Of a stretch of 64,000 nt of DNA, positions 45,451 through 54,334 are shown piece after piece. The stretch is taken from assembly GCA_021787565.1 (NCBI GenBank), contig JAJYLT010000007.1, positions 52,179-116,178 on the forward strand, written 5' to 3'. Each line of letters opens with the position of its first letter. Position 1 is the first letter of the stretch. A model generated the notes under the pieces. The model searched no databases and was not told the origin of the DNA. It saw only the letters and a list, made by a program, of their open reading frames with translations. This DNA comes from Acidobacteriota bacterium. Its GTDB lineage: Bacteria > Acidobacteriota > UBA4820 > DSQY01. The position numbers and the translations under genes were made by a program.

Positions 45451-46563
45451 ATGCCCATGCTACTTGGTGATCTCTTCATCCACCTCACCTGGGCCAACGC
45501 CCTGGCGCTGGTGCTGCTGGGCCTCGTGGGCGGGGTGATCAGCGGCTTCGCGGGGAGCGGGGCCGCCTTCATCATGACGCCGGGGATGATGAACCTCCGC
45601 GTGCCGGGCGTCGTGGCGGTGGGCAGCAACATGGCCCACCGGTTCGGCAACAACATGATGGGGGCCAAGCGCCACGCCGGCCTCGGCAACGTGGACAAGC
45701 GCCTCTCGATCCTCCTGCTCGTGACGGCCGTCATCGGCGTCCAGATCGCCGTCTGGATCAACAGCACCCTCTTCAAGATGGGCGGCGGGGAGGGCAATGA
45801 GGGCGGCGGTGGGGCCATGTCCAACCTGTACATCAGCCTCATCTTCATCGGCGTGCTGACCTTCGTGGGCGCCTTCATGCTGAGGGACGCGGTGCGCCCG
45901 CGCGACAGCAAGGAGGGCAGCGGCCCCTCCATGAAGCTCGCCAACATGCTCTCGCGCCTTCCCCTGCCCCCCTACATCCACTTTCCCGTGGCCGACGTGC
46001 GGATCTCCCTCTGGCTCGTCCTCCTCCTCGGCCTGGTGGTGGGCTTCCTCGACGGCACGGTGGCCATCGGGGGCTTTCTGGGAGTGCCGGCTATGATCTA
46101 CCTCTTCGGGGTGCCCACCACGGTGGCCACGGGGAGCGAGCTGTTCATGGCCATGTTCGGCGGGGCCTGGGGCGCGATCAGCTACGCCTATCAGGGGTTC
46201 GTGGATCTGAGGCTCTCGTGCCTGCTGCTGCTCGGCTCCCTCATGGGCGTCTACATCGGGGCCTACGGGACCAAGGTCGTGAAGGAGGTCCTGGTGCGCC
46301 TCGTGGCGAGCAGCATCATCCTGCTCTGCGTGGTGAGCCGCGCCGTGGCCGTCCCCGTCTACCTGCGCCAGCTCAACTTCCTCCACTTCAGCGAGGGGTG
46401 GGAGCCGTGGCTCAAGGGCGCGAGCACGGCCATCCTCTTCGCCGCCGGCGTCGGCGGGGCCGGCCTCGTCCTCTTCTACGTGGTCAAGGCCACGCTGGAG
46501 CGCCGGAAGGTCCACGCGACCCTGCTGATCCGCAAGCCCGAGGCCGAGGGGGCGGGAGGCTGA
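45451..46563 (+). CDS. TSUP family transporter (module 2)
   Basis: The 370-residue protein has the TSUP halves LVGGVISGFAGSGAAFIMTPGMM and LVVGFLDGTVAIGGFLGVPAMIYLFGVPTTVATG, with about eight or nine membrane spans and a longer central loop than the module 1 transporter. It should move a small anion such as sulfite, thiosulfate or a carboxylated compound. It lies directly after the kinase-like gene and before the response regulator. The C-terminal helix and basic tail (KATLERRKVHATLLIRK) extend beyond the usual family length. Confidence 0.85.
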   Translation: MPMLLGDLFIHLTWANALALVLLGLVGGVISGFAGSGAAFIMTPGMMNLRVPGVVAVGSNMAHRFGNNMMGAKRHAGLGNVDKRLSILLLVTAVIGVQIAVWINSTLFKMGGGEGNEGGGGAMSNLYISLIFIGVLTFVGAFMLRDAVRPRDSKEGSGPSMKLANMLSRLPLPPYIHFPVADVRISLWLVLLLGLVVGFLDGTVAIGGFLGVPAMIYLFGVPTTVATGSELFMAMFGGAWGAISYAYQGFVDLRLSCLLLLGSLMGVYIGAYGTKVVKEVLVRLVASSIILLCVVSRAVAVPVYLRQLNFLHFSEGWEPWLKGASTAILFAAGVGGAGLVLFYVVKATLERRKVHATLLIRKPEAEGAGG

Positions 46564-46583
46564 GAGCGATGCGAGGGTCCCTT

Positions 46584-46611
46584 GTCATCTTTCATCCATC
46601 ATCCTTCATCA
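46584..46611 (+). repeat. Heptamer array in the response regulator leader
   Basis: Four CATCNNN heptads (CATCTTT, CATCCAT, CATCCTT, CATCAGA) run into the GAAGGAG ribosome site of the response regulator. Similar arrays are at 47433 and 49126. Confidence 0.7.
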
Positions 46612-46624
46612 GAAGGAGCGAGCC

Positions 46625-47029
46625 GTGAGCGAGCGACTGAGCGTACTGGTCCTGGACGACGAGCCCATCGTGGGCAGGCGGCTGGCGCCGGCCCTGGCCA
46701 AGGTGGGGTGCGACGTGGAGGTCTTCGAGGCCCCGGAGCCGGCGCTGAAGCGGATCCAGGAGAAGGAGTTCCAGATCGTCGTCACCGACATCCGCATGGA
46801 GGACATCGACGGGATCGAGGTCCTGGAGAAGGTGATGGCGCTCCATCCGCGGACCAAGGTGATCATGATCACGGGCTACGCCACCGTGGAGGTGGCCCGC
46901 GAGGCCCTGGCCAAGGGGGCCTTCGACTTCATCGCCAAGCCCTTCAAGCCCCAGGAGCTGAGGGACGTGATCGCCAGGGCGGCCGAGTCGCTGGGCTTCA
47001 AGGGGATCCACGAGACGCCCGTGGAATGA
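46625..47029 (+). CDS. Single-domain response regulator
   Basis: The 134-residue receiver domain starts at GTG 46625 behind GAAGGAG. It has the acidic pair Asp11-Asp12, the phospho-acceptor Asp55 in VVTDIRM, Thr83 in MITGYAT and Lys105 in AKPFKP. There is no output domain, so it works like CheY/Spo0F, passing phosphate or binding a target. Its likely partner is the histidine kinase at 47513. Context suggests a link to the preceding transporter and kinase-like protein. Confidence 0.92.
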   Translation: MSERLSVLVLDDEPIVGRRLAPALAKVGCDVEVFEAPEPALKRIQEKEFQIVVTDIRMEDIDGIEVLEKVMALHPRTKVIMITGYATVEVAREALAKGAFDFIAKPFKPQELRDVIARAAESLGFKGIHETPVE

Positions 47030-47102
47030 CCCTGCGGGAGGTCCCATGAGCGAATCCGTCCGCATAGCCCCGTGCCCGCTCACGACGATGGCCGGGCCTC
47101 GG

Positions 47103-47275
47103 CCAGGCCTTGGCCGCGCCGTTGGCGCGGCGCTGTGGTCCTGGTCCGGGCGCGTCCACGCGAGCGTGGCCGCGCTCCGTCCGCAGTCCCTCAGCCGCCC
47201 TTCGGGCGCCAGGCCCGGCCTTTCCTGGTGTACATCGCCCCCCCCACCCTCCACGGGTGCGCCGGCGGCGACGGA
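47103..47275 (+). repeat. 172-bp direct repeat, right copy
   Basis: This matches 43503-43674 over its length. Beyond it, 47276-47420 holds GTCAGGCTTCGG...CCTTCCTTGCATG and a GCATTTCGCTTGCAGCG hairpin; related sequence occurs near 63395-63505. No gene is visible in the 483-base gap between the response regulator and histidine kinase. Confidence 0.85.
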
Positions 47276-47432
47276 CCTCCTGCTTCGTCAGGCTTCGGCG
47301 TCCGCATCCTCAGCGTACAGGGAGTACGCTTGCGGTGCGGCCGCCTCACCTTCCTTGCATGAGGCCCATCGGCGCCGGGACGCCGCATTTCGCTTGCAGC
47401 GAAAAGCGAACCGGCCGGGCCCCCGGGGCCGT

Positions 47433-47496
47433 TCCTCATCCCTCATCTCTCATCTATCATCCATCATCCCTCATCTATCATCCCTCATCCCTCACC
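47433..47496 (+). repeat. Heptamer array upstream of the histidine kinase
   Basis: About nine imperfect heptads of CATCCCT, CATCTAT and CATCCAT type end a few bases before the GGAGG ribosome site of the histidine kinase. Confidence 0.8.
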
Positions 47497-47512
47497 CCCC
47501 GGAGGCCGCCCC

Positions 47513-49042
47513 ATGAGTGAACCGGCGAGCGAGGGAACGGCCCCCTCCCGGGGCGTCGAGGAGTTCCAGAAGGCCCTCCTGGAGAGGCCCAGCTTCAGCA
47601 TCCGCAAGCGCCTCGCCGCGGGCTTCCTGGCCCTCTTCATCCTGTGCGTGGCCGTGACGGGCGCGGCCTGGGTCATGCTCAACCGCCTGGAGGTGCGCCT
47701 GCGGTTCCTGGAGGTGGCCGACCACTACACCATGGAGATCCAGCAGGCGCGGCGGTTCGAGAAGAACTACTTCCTCTACGGCACCAACCTACAGGACGTC
47801 CAGGAGCACGTGGCCAGCGCCCGCCAGCTCCTCAACGCCTCCGGCGCCGAAGCCGCCAAGGTCCTGCCCGAGCGCGACCTGCGCCAGATGCGCGACCACC
47901 TCGACCGCTACGACGCCCTCATCGGCCGGCTTTCCGAGATGAGCCGGAACCCCGGCGCGCCGGCGCCCCAGGAGAAGGCGGCGGTGGAGGCGGAGATCCG
48001 CGCCCACGGCTCCCAGATGGTCGCCTTCGCCCTCGACCTGGCCCAGAAGGAGCGGGCCAACGTCCACGCCACGCTGACCCTCTTCAAGCGGCTTCCCATC
48101 CTCTTCCTGGCCGCCCTCCTGGTGGTCTCGGTCTTCATCGCCAACTTCCTGGCGCGGCAGATGCTCGGCCCGCTCACCCGATTCATGGACACGACCCAGC
48201 GGATCGCCCACGGCGACTTCACGCCCATCAAGCCCGCCCGCAAGTACCGGGACGAGTTCTCCAACCTGGCCGTGGCGCTCAACACCATGATGCGCGAGCT
48301 GAACCACCGGCAGGAGGTACTCGTGCAGTCCCACAAGCTCCAGGCCGTGGGCAACCTCACCGCCGGCGTGGCCCACGAGCTGAACAACCCGCTCAACAAC
48401 ATCACCCTCACCGCCGAGATGCTCAAGGAGGACTACCCGGCGCTCTCCGACGCCGACCGGCTGGAGATGGTGGAGGACCTCGTCTCCCAGGCGGGCCGCG
48501 CCCAGAAGATCGTCCGGAACCTCCTCGACTTCGCGCGGGAGAGCGAGATCACCACCGAGCGGCTGGACGTGGCCGAGCTCCTGCGCAAGACCGCCGGGCT
48601 GGCGGCCAACCAGATCAAGCTCTCGGGCGCCAAGATCGAGCTGGAGGTGCCCGACAACCTCCCCGCCGTCCACGGCGACGCCCAGTCCCTTAGCCAGGTC
48701 TTCCTCAACCTCCTGCTCAACGCCCTGGACGCCGTGGGCAAGGGCGGCCGCGTGAAGATCGCCGCCCGCACCGCCCGCGCCGGCTACCTGGAGGTCAGGG
48801 TCCAGGACAACGGCCACGGCATCCCGCCCCACGTGGTCCCCAACATCTTCGACCCCTTCTTCACCACCAAGGACAAGGGCCGCGGCACCGGCCTCGGCCT
48901 CTCCGTCAGCCTCGGCATCGTCCGCCAGCACGGCGGCGACCTCCTCCTCGAACGGACCTCCGAGCGCGGCAGCACCTTCTGCGTCCTCCTCCCCGCCGCC
49001 CAGGTCCCCGGCGAGATCGAAAGCGACCGACGCGGGGAGTAG
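47513..49042 (+). CDS. Membrane sensor histidine kinase
   Basis: The 509-residue protein has a cytoplasmic N-terminus, membrane helices at about 34-55 and 194-214, a periplasmic helical sensor of about 135 residues (RFEKNYFLYGTNLQDV, 4-helix-bundle type), a HAMP domain, a HisKA domain with His288 in GVAHELNNPLNNI, and an ATPase domain with NLLLNALDAV, DNGHGIPPHV, FDPFFTTK and GTGLGLSVSLGIVRQHGG. It should sense an external signal and phosphorylate the response regulator encoded just upstream. A receiver domain is absent, which fits a separate partner. Confidence 0.93.
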   Translation: MSEPASEGTAPSRGVEEFQKALLERPSFSIRKRLAAGFLALFILCVAVTGAAWVMLNRLEVRLRFLEVADHYTMEIQQARRFEKNYFLYGTNLQDVQEHVASARQLLNASGAEAAKVLPERDLRQMRDHLDRYDALIGRLSEMSRNPGAPAPQEKAAVEAEIRAHGSQMVAFALDLAQKERANVHATLTLFKRLPILFLAALLVVSVFIANFLARQMLGPLTRFMDTTQRIAHGDFTPIKPARKYRDEFSNLAVALNTMMRELNHRQEVLVQSHKLQAVGNLTAGVAHELNNPLNNITLTAEMLKEDYPALSDADRLEMVEDLVSQAGRAQKIVRNLLDFARESEITTERLDVAELLRKTAGLAANQIKLSGAKIELEVPDNLPAVHGDAQSLSQVFLNLLLNALDAVGKGGRVKIAARTARAGYLEVRVQDNGHGIPPHVVPNIFDPFFTTKDKGRGTGLGLSVSLGIVRQHGGDLLLERTSERGSTFCVLLPAAQVPGEIESDRRGE

Positions 49043-49043
49043 G

Positions 49044-49175
49044 GGTGATGAGGTGATGAGGTAAGTAGGTGATGAGGTGACGAGGCACGAGGGCGCGAGG
49101 TGCGAGGAGATGCCCGCCAAGCGCCCTCTCATCTATCATCCATCATCCTTCATCCATCATCTTTCATCCATCATC
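49044..49175. repeat. Octamer and heptamer arrays after the histidine kinase
   Basis: 49044-49108 holds GTGATGAG-type octamers grading into GCGCGAGG forms. 49126-49175 holds seven CATCNNN heptads in the same sense as those at 46584 and 47433. No gene lies in the 646-base gap up to 49688. Confidence 0.75.
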
Positions 49176-49183
49176 GCTCCTAG

Positions 49184-49202
49184 GCGCGCTCTCCAGAGCG
49201 CG
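49184..49202. repeat. CTCTCCAGAG palindrome
   Basis: CGCGCTCT-CC-AGAGCGCG forms a perfect 8-bp stem; the core is shared with the 31481 repeat. The next 150 bases contain a TTCCGAGGCATCTC segment and no ORF of note. Confidence 0.55.
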
Positions 49203-49398
49203 AAGGGTCGCTGGCCGCCGTTCCCGCACGGCCAGCCCTCTCCGCCGTCATTCCGAGGCATCTCTTGCAGCGGGCTCCCCTGGAGGAATCTCGGACGACG
49301 TTCCCGCAGGGGCCACCTTCGAGATCCCTCCGTGGCACCACTTCGAAGCGGCCTTTAGATGACAGCAAAAAGAAGACGCTAGCCCCGCCCCGGCGCGG

Positions 49399-49527
49399 CA
49401 ATCCAGGCCAGGGCAGGACCTTCAGGACTCACCACGGAGAACGCGGAGAGCACGGAGAAAGGATGGAGGCAAGGCAGGTGTGCCCGCACCGCCCTGGGGG
49501 GAGAATCGAACCAATGTGGCATTGCAA
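49399..49527 (+). repeat. 130-bp intergenic repeat, copy 1
   Basis: From CAATCCAGGCCAGG through ACTCACCACGGAGA, GGCAAGGCAGGTGTGCC and GAACCAATGTG it matches 56622-56751 at roughly nine positions in ten. The 3' edge (TTGCAAGATCTGACCCC) looks like an insertion boundary. It lies downstream of the AsmA-like gene. Confidence 0.85.
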
Positions 49528-49688
49528 GATCTGACCCCAGCCGCCCTGGAATCGTCCGCCCTGTGCCGGAATGTCCCGCGGGCCGTCGGAGCGCCAGCGG
49601 CGCTCCGGCCGGGCAAGACGGCGCCGTCTCGAAGGGTCCTACCCACAGGAGCGTCACCCCGCAAGAGAAATGTCAGAAATGGGTGCGC

Positions 49689-51551
49689 TCATTTCTTTCG
49701 AGCCGGATCCTGGGGCAGGGAGTCGTACCATTGCCGGGCGTTGATGAGCTTCCATTCGCGCTTGCCGTTCTCGATGCTGACGGCGGCGGAGAGGTGGTGA
49801 AGGTGGGCGTAAAACGCGCCATCCAGCCGGTTGCCCTTCACGCGTATCCGACCCAGCATCTCCATCCCCTTCCCCTGGACGTCCACGTTGTTGATGACGG
49901 TGGTCGTCCCATCCGTGGCCAGTCCGGCGGTCCCCGTCACGTCCTTGACGTTCAGGAACCCTTTGAACCACCTCACGTATGTGTTGTTTGCGGCGAAGAG
50001 GGCGACCACGGGGCGGGTGTCGGTCATCTTCAGCTCCACCTTCACGTTCAGATTCCCGGGGACCGTCGAGTGAAGGCTTCCTTCTGACACGAGAGCCTCG
50101 CCGCTCCAGGGCTCGCCCATTGGCGGGCCGCCGGGATTGGATAAGGCCGCGTCCCTCATGCCGACCTTCGTGCCCGAAATATCGAACATCCTGCTCTGGA
50201 CGTCTCCTGACTTCAGCTTGATCTCCGCGTAAAATCCGCCCAGGAGGCTCTGGGCACCTGTTCTGACCCGCACGTGACTACCGTCCACAAGGAGCCAGCC
50301 CTTGGCGCGCTGATCCCGAAATTGCAGGTGCGCCTTAAGGAGGGCGGGCGAGCCGGGCAGGATGGCGAGGGGCACCTTGGGCGGCGTGTGCGAGCGGAGG
50401 CTTGACAGGTCCTTGATATTCGACTCGGGGAGATCCACGGTGACGACCAGCTTCTCCCCGTCCGACGCCATGTCCAGCCGAGGGCCCGCCACGGTGGCGG
50501 TGAGCCCGGGTCCCTCGATGGAAATGGGGGGTTCACCTTCACGGATGACCGTGATACTGGACCAGCGGAAAGCCAGGCTGATGGAGGTGTTGCCGGTGCC
50601 CGTGCCTCCCGAGAGGGAGCCCTTGCCCCGGGCCGTGAACCCGGCGGCTGAACCTTGGAGATCCGGCCCTTCCCATGTGATGCGCGAGTTGGGGCCGAGC
50701 GTCCCGTGTTCCAGCGTGAAGTCTGTAGCGAGCGCCCCGCGGCCCTTGAAGGAGAGGGCCAATCGTTTTCCCAGCGCCTCGTTCAGGAACGCCAGGCTGC
50801 CCACTTGGCCGCGGATGCGGTAGCGTCCCGAGACGTACCGCAGGAAAGGCCGCCCCCTGTGTTCCCGGACCACCACGCTGTCGATGGTGGCATCAAGCTC
50901 AGCCTGGACGTGGCTGGCGATGACCTCCCCGCCCACTACCGTCGTTGCCCCGCGCATCTTCAGCAGCGCCCTCTTTACGGTGAGCGGGCCTCGGAGGTGG
51001 TAGTCCACGTCGCCCTCGGCCGAGCCCTGGCCCGTGGTCTTGTAGGGACCGATCCAGATCTCGCGGAGTTGCGTGATCCTGGCCGATCCGAAGTGCACGG
51101 TCCACGGGGAAGGGTACGGCTTGCGCGCCGGGGGAGGAGCATCCTGCTCCAGGCCGGGGATGGGAGGTTCGTAGCGGTCGAGGGGGTGAGGCTTTCCCGG
51201 CTCCCGCCGGTGGCGCACCCACAGGGAGAACCCCGATCCCTCCATCCGGTAGAAGTAGACCCTGCACACGGCGAGAAGAATAAGGTGCATCCGGACCGTG
51301 CAGTGGTCCACCTGGATGTAGGTTTGCGTGCGCTCGCTCTGCCCCCGGATTCGGACGCCTTCGAGGTGGAAGACCCCGGGCCACACCGTGTGCCCGCCAG
51401 ACCACTCGATCTGAAACCGCTCGGGTTTACGGCTCAGGAGGCGGGCCAGCATCCCGCTTCTCAGTGCCCAGTTGCCGACCACGAGGTACAGGGCCTCGCA
51501 CATGCAGAGAAACAGCAAGACGAAGACGAGCCACTTCCACCGTCCGTTCAT
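49689..51551 (-). CDS. AsmA-like membrane-anchored protein
   Basis: The ATG at 51551 (MNGRWKWLVFVLLFLCM) follows GGGAAGGGA; an in-frame ATG at 51629 would add 26 residues without a ribosome site. The roughly 620-residue protein has one N-terminal membrane helix and then a long beta-rich periplasmic part with recurrent AsmA/DUF748-like phrases (FHLEGVRIRGQS, GKGSLSGGTG, VELKMTDTRPVVALF, LNVKDVTGTAGLATDG, GRIRVKGNRLDGAFYAH). Such proteins probably carry lipids between membranes or assist outer-membrane assembly. It is divergent from the exported protein at 51692. Confidence 0.72.
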   Translation of the reverse strand: MNGRWKWLVFVLLFLCMCEALYLVVGNWALRSGMLARLLSRKPERFQIEWSGGHTVWPGVFHLEGVRIRGQSERTQTYIQVDHCTVRMHLILLAVCRVYFYRMEGSGFSLWVRHRREPGKPHPLDRYEPPIPGLEQDAPPPARKPYPSPWTVHFGSARITQLREIWIGPYKTTGQGSAEGDVDYHLRGPLTVKRALLKMRGATTVVGGEVIASHVQAELDATIDSVVVREHRGRPFLRYVSGRYRIRGQVGSLAFLNEALGKRLALSFKGRGALATDFTLEHGTLGPNSRITWEGPDLQGSAAGFTARGKGSLSGGTGTGNTSISLAFRWSSITVIREGEPPISIEGPGLTATVAGPRLDMASDGEKLVVTVDLPESNIKDLSSLRSHTPPKVPLAILPGSPALLKAHLQFRDQRAKGWLLVDGSHVRVRTGAQSLLGGFYAEIKLKSGDVQSRMFDISGTKVGMRDAALSNPGGPPMGEPWSGEALVSEGSLHSTVPGNLNVKVELKMTDTRPVVALFAANNTYVRWFKGFLNVKDVTGTAGLATDGTTTVINNVDVQGKGMEMLGRIRVKGNRLDGAFYAHLHHLSAAVSIENGKREWKLINARQWYDSLPQDPARKK

Positions 51552-51644
51552 GCCGTCCCTTCCCGCCGAGATGGAGCCAATGCAACGTTTCCATTTGAAC
51601 ACGGGAATGGCGCGCAGGCCAGGGGTCATGGCCCGATGGGAGGA

Positions 51645-51673
51645 TAGACACCCACCTCCGAGGCGCCTATATT
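51645..51673 (+). promoter_or_regulatory. Promoter of the 51692 exported protein
   Basis: TAGACA (51645-51650), 17 bases and TATATT (51668-51673), 19 bases before the ATG: a near-consensus promoter with a very short leader. Confidence 0.6.
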
Positions 51674-51691
51674 GTCGGTGAAGGAATACGT

Positions 51692-53353
51692 ATGACTTAC
51701 CTGAAGACGGGCCTCATCAGACCGTGTGTCCGGGCCAATCTTTTCCTAGCCGCCGCGCTGGCTCTGATATCCATCCCAGGAGCGGCCCAGACCGTCACGG
51801 GCCCCCGGGCCGACGCGCCCGTGGTTCTGACCGGAGCCCAGGTACCGCACCTGAATGGTCAGATGCCCGCGCGCCTCGTGGCGTTCCGCCATGCGGCAGG
51901 CTGGGTCCAGGTCCCACTCCAGGTGGACCAGCGTAAGGAGGTGGACGTGGGGACGGTCCGCAACGACGCACCCACGGGGTTTACGGTCATCTCCTATGCC
52001 GACCCGCACACCCTCGTGGGTGCCGATCCCGACCCCACCTTCGACGCGGACGACGAGCTGGTCTTCATGGCGGGGGAGGCGGGAGCGGTGGCTCCTGATT
52101 CCGCGGCCCGGCCGTCCGGAGTCCTCCCGCCGCCCGCACCCGCCATTCAGGCGATGCTCACGGATCCAGACACCGGTGCCAACGCCTATGTCTACCTGTT
52201 CGTTTCGGACGGCAGCCTGGACCCGGCCGCGGGCGGCGAGGGCGTCTCCTACCGCTACAACCTTCTGTCCGGGACCTACCCCGCGGGCTACGACTTCGAC
52301 CAGGGCCCGAACCCGGAGGACAGTACCATCCTGACGCCCTACTACCGCCTCCACTTTTCGGACCGCTGGGTCAGGGACGAACTGGCTATCACCGCGGGAG
52401 CCTCTTCGGGAGTCAACATCCTGGATCACCACAAGTTCGTCTTCTATCCTGGCAACTGCGGCAGGACCGAAGTGACCTTCAGCGAAGGGGGTGGAGGGTT
52501 CCTCGCGAATATCGAGGGACCGGTTCGGAGCATCCGGTCCTACCTGGGCGCAAACAGCGGCTACGCGACCCAACGCGACCATCTTTTCTACGCGCGCCGC
52601 CACGAGATCACGACTTACTGCCGCGTGCACCCCATCCCCGGTGCGCTGGATTACATGGATTACTCGTCGGGCGCTCTGGGCATGCGCTACTTCGACCAGA
52701 CGAACCCTGGCGGCTGCCTCGTGGACGGCGTGCAGGACAACCTCGACTCCAGCATGCCCCTCTGGGAAATGCTCACCGGGCCCCAGGGTACGCTGACCAT
52801 CGTGCGCGGCGGGCAGATTGACGTGGGCGGAGCATTTCGGCTCCAGCATTACTACAACGACCAGACCAATCCCCAGTACACGCAGTGCACGGGGGACAGC
52901 CATGAGTACGGGGCGAGCGGCCCCTGGATCGTGGGCGCTATCTGGAACACGGACCCGCTGCTCGGTCCTGCGGGCATCCTTGTCCTGACGCAAGTGGAGT
53001 ACTTCGATCCCCCCGGCCAGGGCACCGCATTGGCGCTGGCGCGGGCCGAGGAGGAAGCCCGTCCCCTGCAAGTCCAGACCTCTTCCTGGCCTGTCCCGCC
53101 GGTCCCTCTCATCGCAGCCGTTTCGGCGATGGCAAACCCGTTTCGCCTGAAGGTCTCCGGATCGGGGTTTCAGCCTGGATGCTCCGTCAGAGTCGCCGGG
53201 GGGCCGGCACCCAAGACGGCGTTCAAGAACCAGAGCCTTGTGATAGCCAAGGGGAGCGGCTTAAAGGCTATGGTGCCCAAGGGCGTGGCCGTGAGCATCG
53301 AGGTCGTGAAGCTGGACGGAACGTCCTCGGCGCCTTTCTCCTTCACGAGGTGA
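51692..53353 (+). CDS. Exported protein with IPT-like C-terminus
   Basis: The 553-residue protein has a signal peptide (residues 17-33, LFLAAALALISIPGAAQ). The centre is rich in Tyr, Asp, Gly and aromatic residues (TILTPYYRLHFSDRW, FYARRHEITTYCRVHP) and contains a calcium-loop-like DADPTFDADDELVF-type stretch. The last 75 residues resemble an IPT/TIG domain (ANPFRLKVSGSGFQPGCSVR) as in the poly-C gene. I do not recognise the central region. It is a single-gene unit followed by a terminator-like hairpin at 53522. Confidence 0.65.
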   Translation: MTYLKTGLIRPCVRANLFLAAALALISIPGAAQTVTGPRADAPVVLTGAQVPHLNGQMPARLVAFRHAAGWVQVPLQVDQRKEVDVGTVRNDAPTGFTVISYADPHTLVGADPDPTFDADDELVFMAGEAGAVAPDSAARPSGVLPPPAPAIQAMLTDPDTGANAYVYLFVSDGSLDPAAGGEGVSYRYNLLSGTYPAGYDFDQGPNPEDSTILTPYYRLHFSDRWVRDELAITAGASSGVNILDHHKFVFYPGNCGRTEVTFSEGGGGFLANIEGPVRSIRSYLGANSGYATQRDHLFYARRHEITTYCRVHPIPGALDYMDYSSGALGMRYFDQTNPGGCLVDGVQDNLDSSMPLWEMLTGPQGTLTIVRGGQIDVGGAFRLQHYYNDQTNPQYTQCTGDSHEYGASGPWIVGAIWNTDPLLGPAGILVLTQVEYFDPPGQGTALALARAEEEARPLQVQTSSWPVPPVPLIAAVSAMANPFRLKVSGSGFQPGCSVRVAGGPAPKTAFKNQSLVIAKGSGLKAMVPKGVAVSIEVVKLDGTSSAPFSFTR

Positions 53354-53521
53354 GGCCGGCCTCAAGTTCCGGCAAGTCCCATCGGGTCAGGCTTCACTAC
53401 TTCACGTTGCAGCTTGGTGGGGCGGGCATCGTGCTTGCTATGCCCCAATCTCCTGATCTGCCATGCGCGTCGGAGAATCTCTCACGTCCCCGCTCTGCGT
53501 TCTGCCGTGACGGCCGGTGAG

Positions 53522-53541
53522 GCCTTGCTGAGCAAGGCTTT
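53522..53541 (+). terminator. Small terminator hairpin
   Basis: GCCTTGC/GCAAGGC with loop TGA is followed by TTTT. It lies 169 bases after the 51692 gene. Confidence 0.6.
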
Positions 53542-53576
53542 TGCCTGCCCTGCGGACTGAGCGCCGCGCCCGCCAG

Positions 53577-53681
53577 TCACCTGGTTCCCGCCTTCTTCAC
53601 GCCCTCGCTGAGCGCGTGCTTTACGAAAGGCTCGACCCCGACGCGCGACCGTGAATCCCTGAAGATAACCCATCCCTTGCA
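53577..53681 (-). pseudogene. C-terminal gene remnant
   Basis: A minus frame of about 34 codons without a start reads GWVIFRDSRSRVGVEPFVKH and ends EGVKKAGTR-stop. Its codon third positions are GC-rich like real genes here. Family unknown. It may be what is left of a gene removed when the accessory region to the right formed. Confidence 0.3.
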
Positions 53682-53782
53682 GGTTTCTACCTAGCTCGCA
53701 GCTTGGCTGAAGGGTAGAAAGTACGCTTTCCAGACGGGGCGCGGGGGCCTAACTTGAAAAGGTAAGGTTAGGAAGAAAGGAC

Positions 53783-53942
53783 ATGAGCGCCGCCGCTGGT
53801 TATCGTGATGGTCTTGTTCATCCTTCTCTTGGGCGGAGGCGGCGAGTCCGGAAATGACTTGAGCCAGACTGGTTCCGCCAAGGACAACAGGACGCCTTGC
53901 CTATTCGCTGGCTGTCACCTCTTCATGGACCAGATGCCTTGA
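53783..53942 (+). pseudogene. Small hydrophobic protein, frameshifted
   Basis: An ATG at 53783 with AGGAAGAAAGG before it reads MSAAA, then one base out of frame continues LVIVMVLFILLLGGGG and runs to 53942. Joined by a one-base deletion it would be a tiny single-span membrane protein, like the other small membrane genes to the right. Low certainty. Confidence 0.25.
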
Positions 53943-54100
53943 AGGATTCAAAGGTGGACGATGTGAGAGTCCAGACGGGCCCGGGTTGGGTGTTCCAGAA
54001 CCCACACGCCGCTTTCTCCCGCGGATGCGCCCGTCCCTTCGAGGCCGATGCCGGGGCCGGTTCATACGACCCCTGCGGGAGATACAGCAATGCCTTCAAA

Positions 54101-54241
54101 GAGGATCCCCCCTCCTCTCGACCTCCCCGGTCTTCGGGCCGGGGAGGTCACCCTCCCCTGACGGGAGCGGATGCGGGGGCGCTTGATTCGCCCACCCCGA
54201 GGATCCCCCTCCTCAAAGGCTCTCCGGGCAACCGGAGAGCC
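54101..54241. other. Two strong hairpins between GGATCCCCCTCCTC direct repeats
   Basis: GACCTCCCCGG/CCGGGGAGGTC (54120-54130 with 54139-54149) and GGCTCTCCGG-GCAA-CCGGAGAGCC (54218-54241; GNRA tetraloop) lie in a 981-base gap without a convincing gene. A near-identical GAGGATCCCCCTCCTC occurs before each hairpin (54101 and 54199). The remaining parts, 53355-53520 and 53943-54100, hold nothing recognisable. Confidence 0.5.
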
Positions 54242-54334
54242 ACTTCCTTGGGATCGATATTGACCGGCCCACCGGGCTCGGCGCGGCGCCCGGCGCGATC
54301 TGGAATCGCCGCGGCGTAAGGAGTGGAACGCACG

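Noticed and set aside
49495..49530. T-arm-like sequence (GGTTCGATTC on the minus strand) suggesting a tRNA
   Set aside because: The flanking bases do not pair as a T-stem, there is no acceptor or anticodon arm, and the second copy at 56730 has lost the motif.
53897..54319. Plus-strand ORF of 140 aa
   Set aside because: It is Pro/Arg/Ser-rich, spans the two strong hairpins and lacks a ribosome site, so it is probably non-coding.
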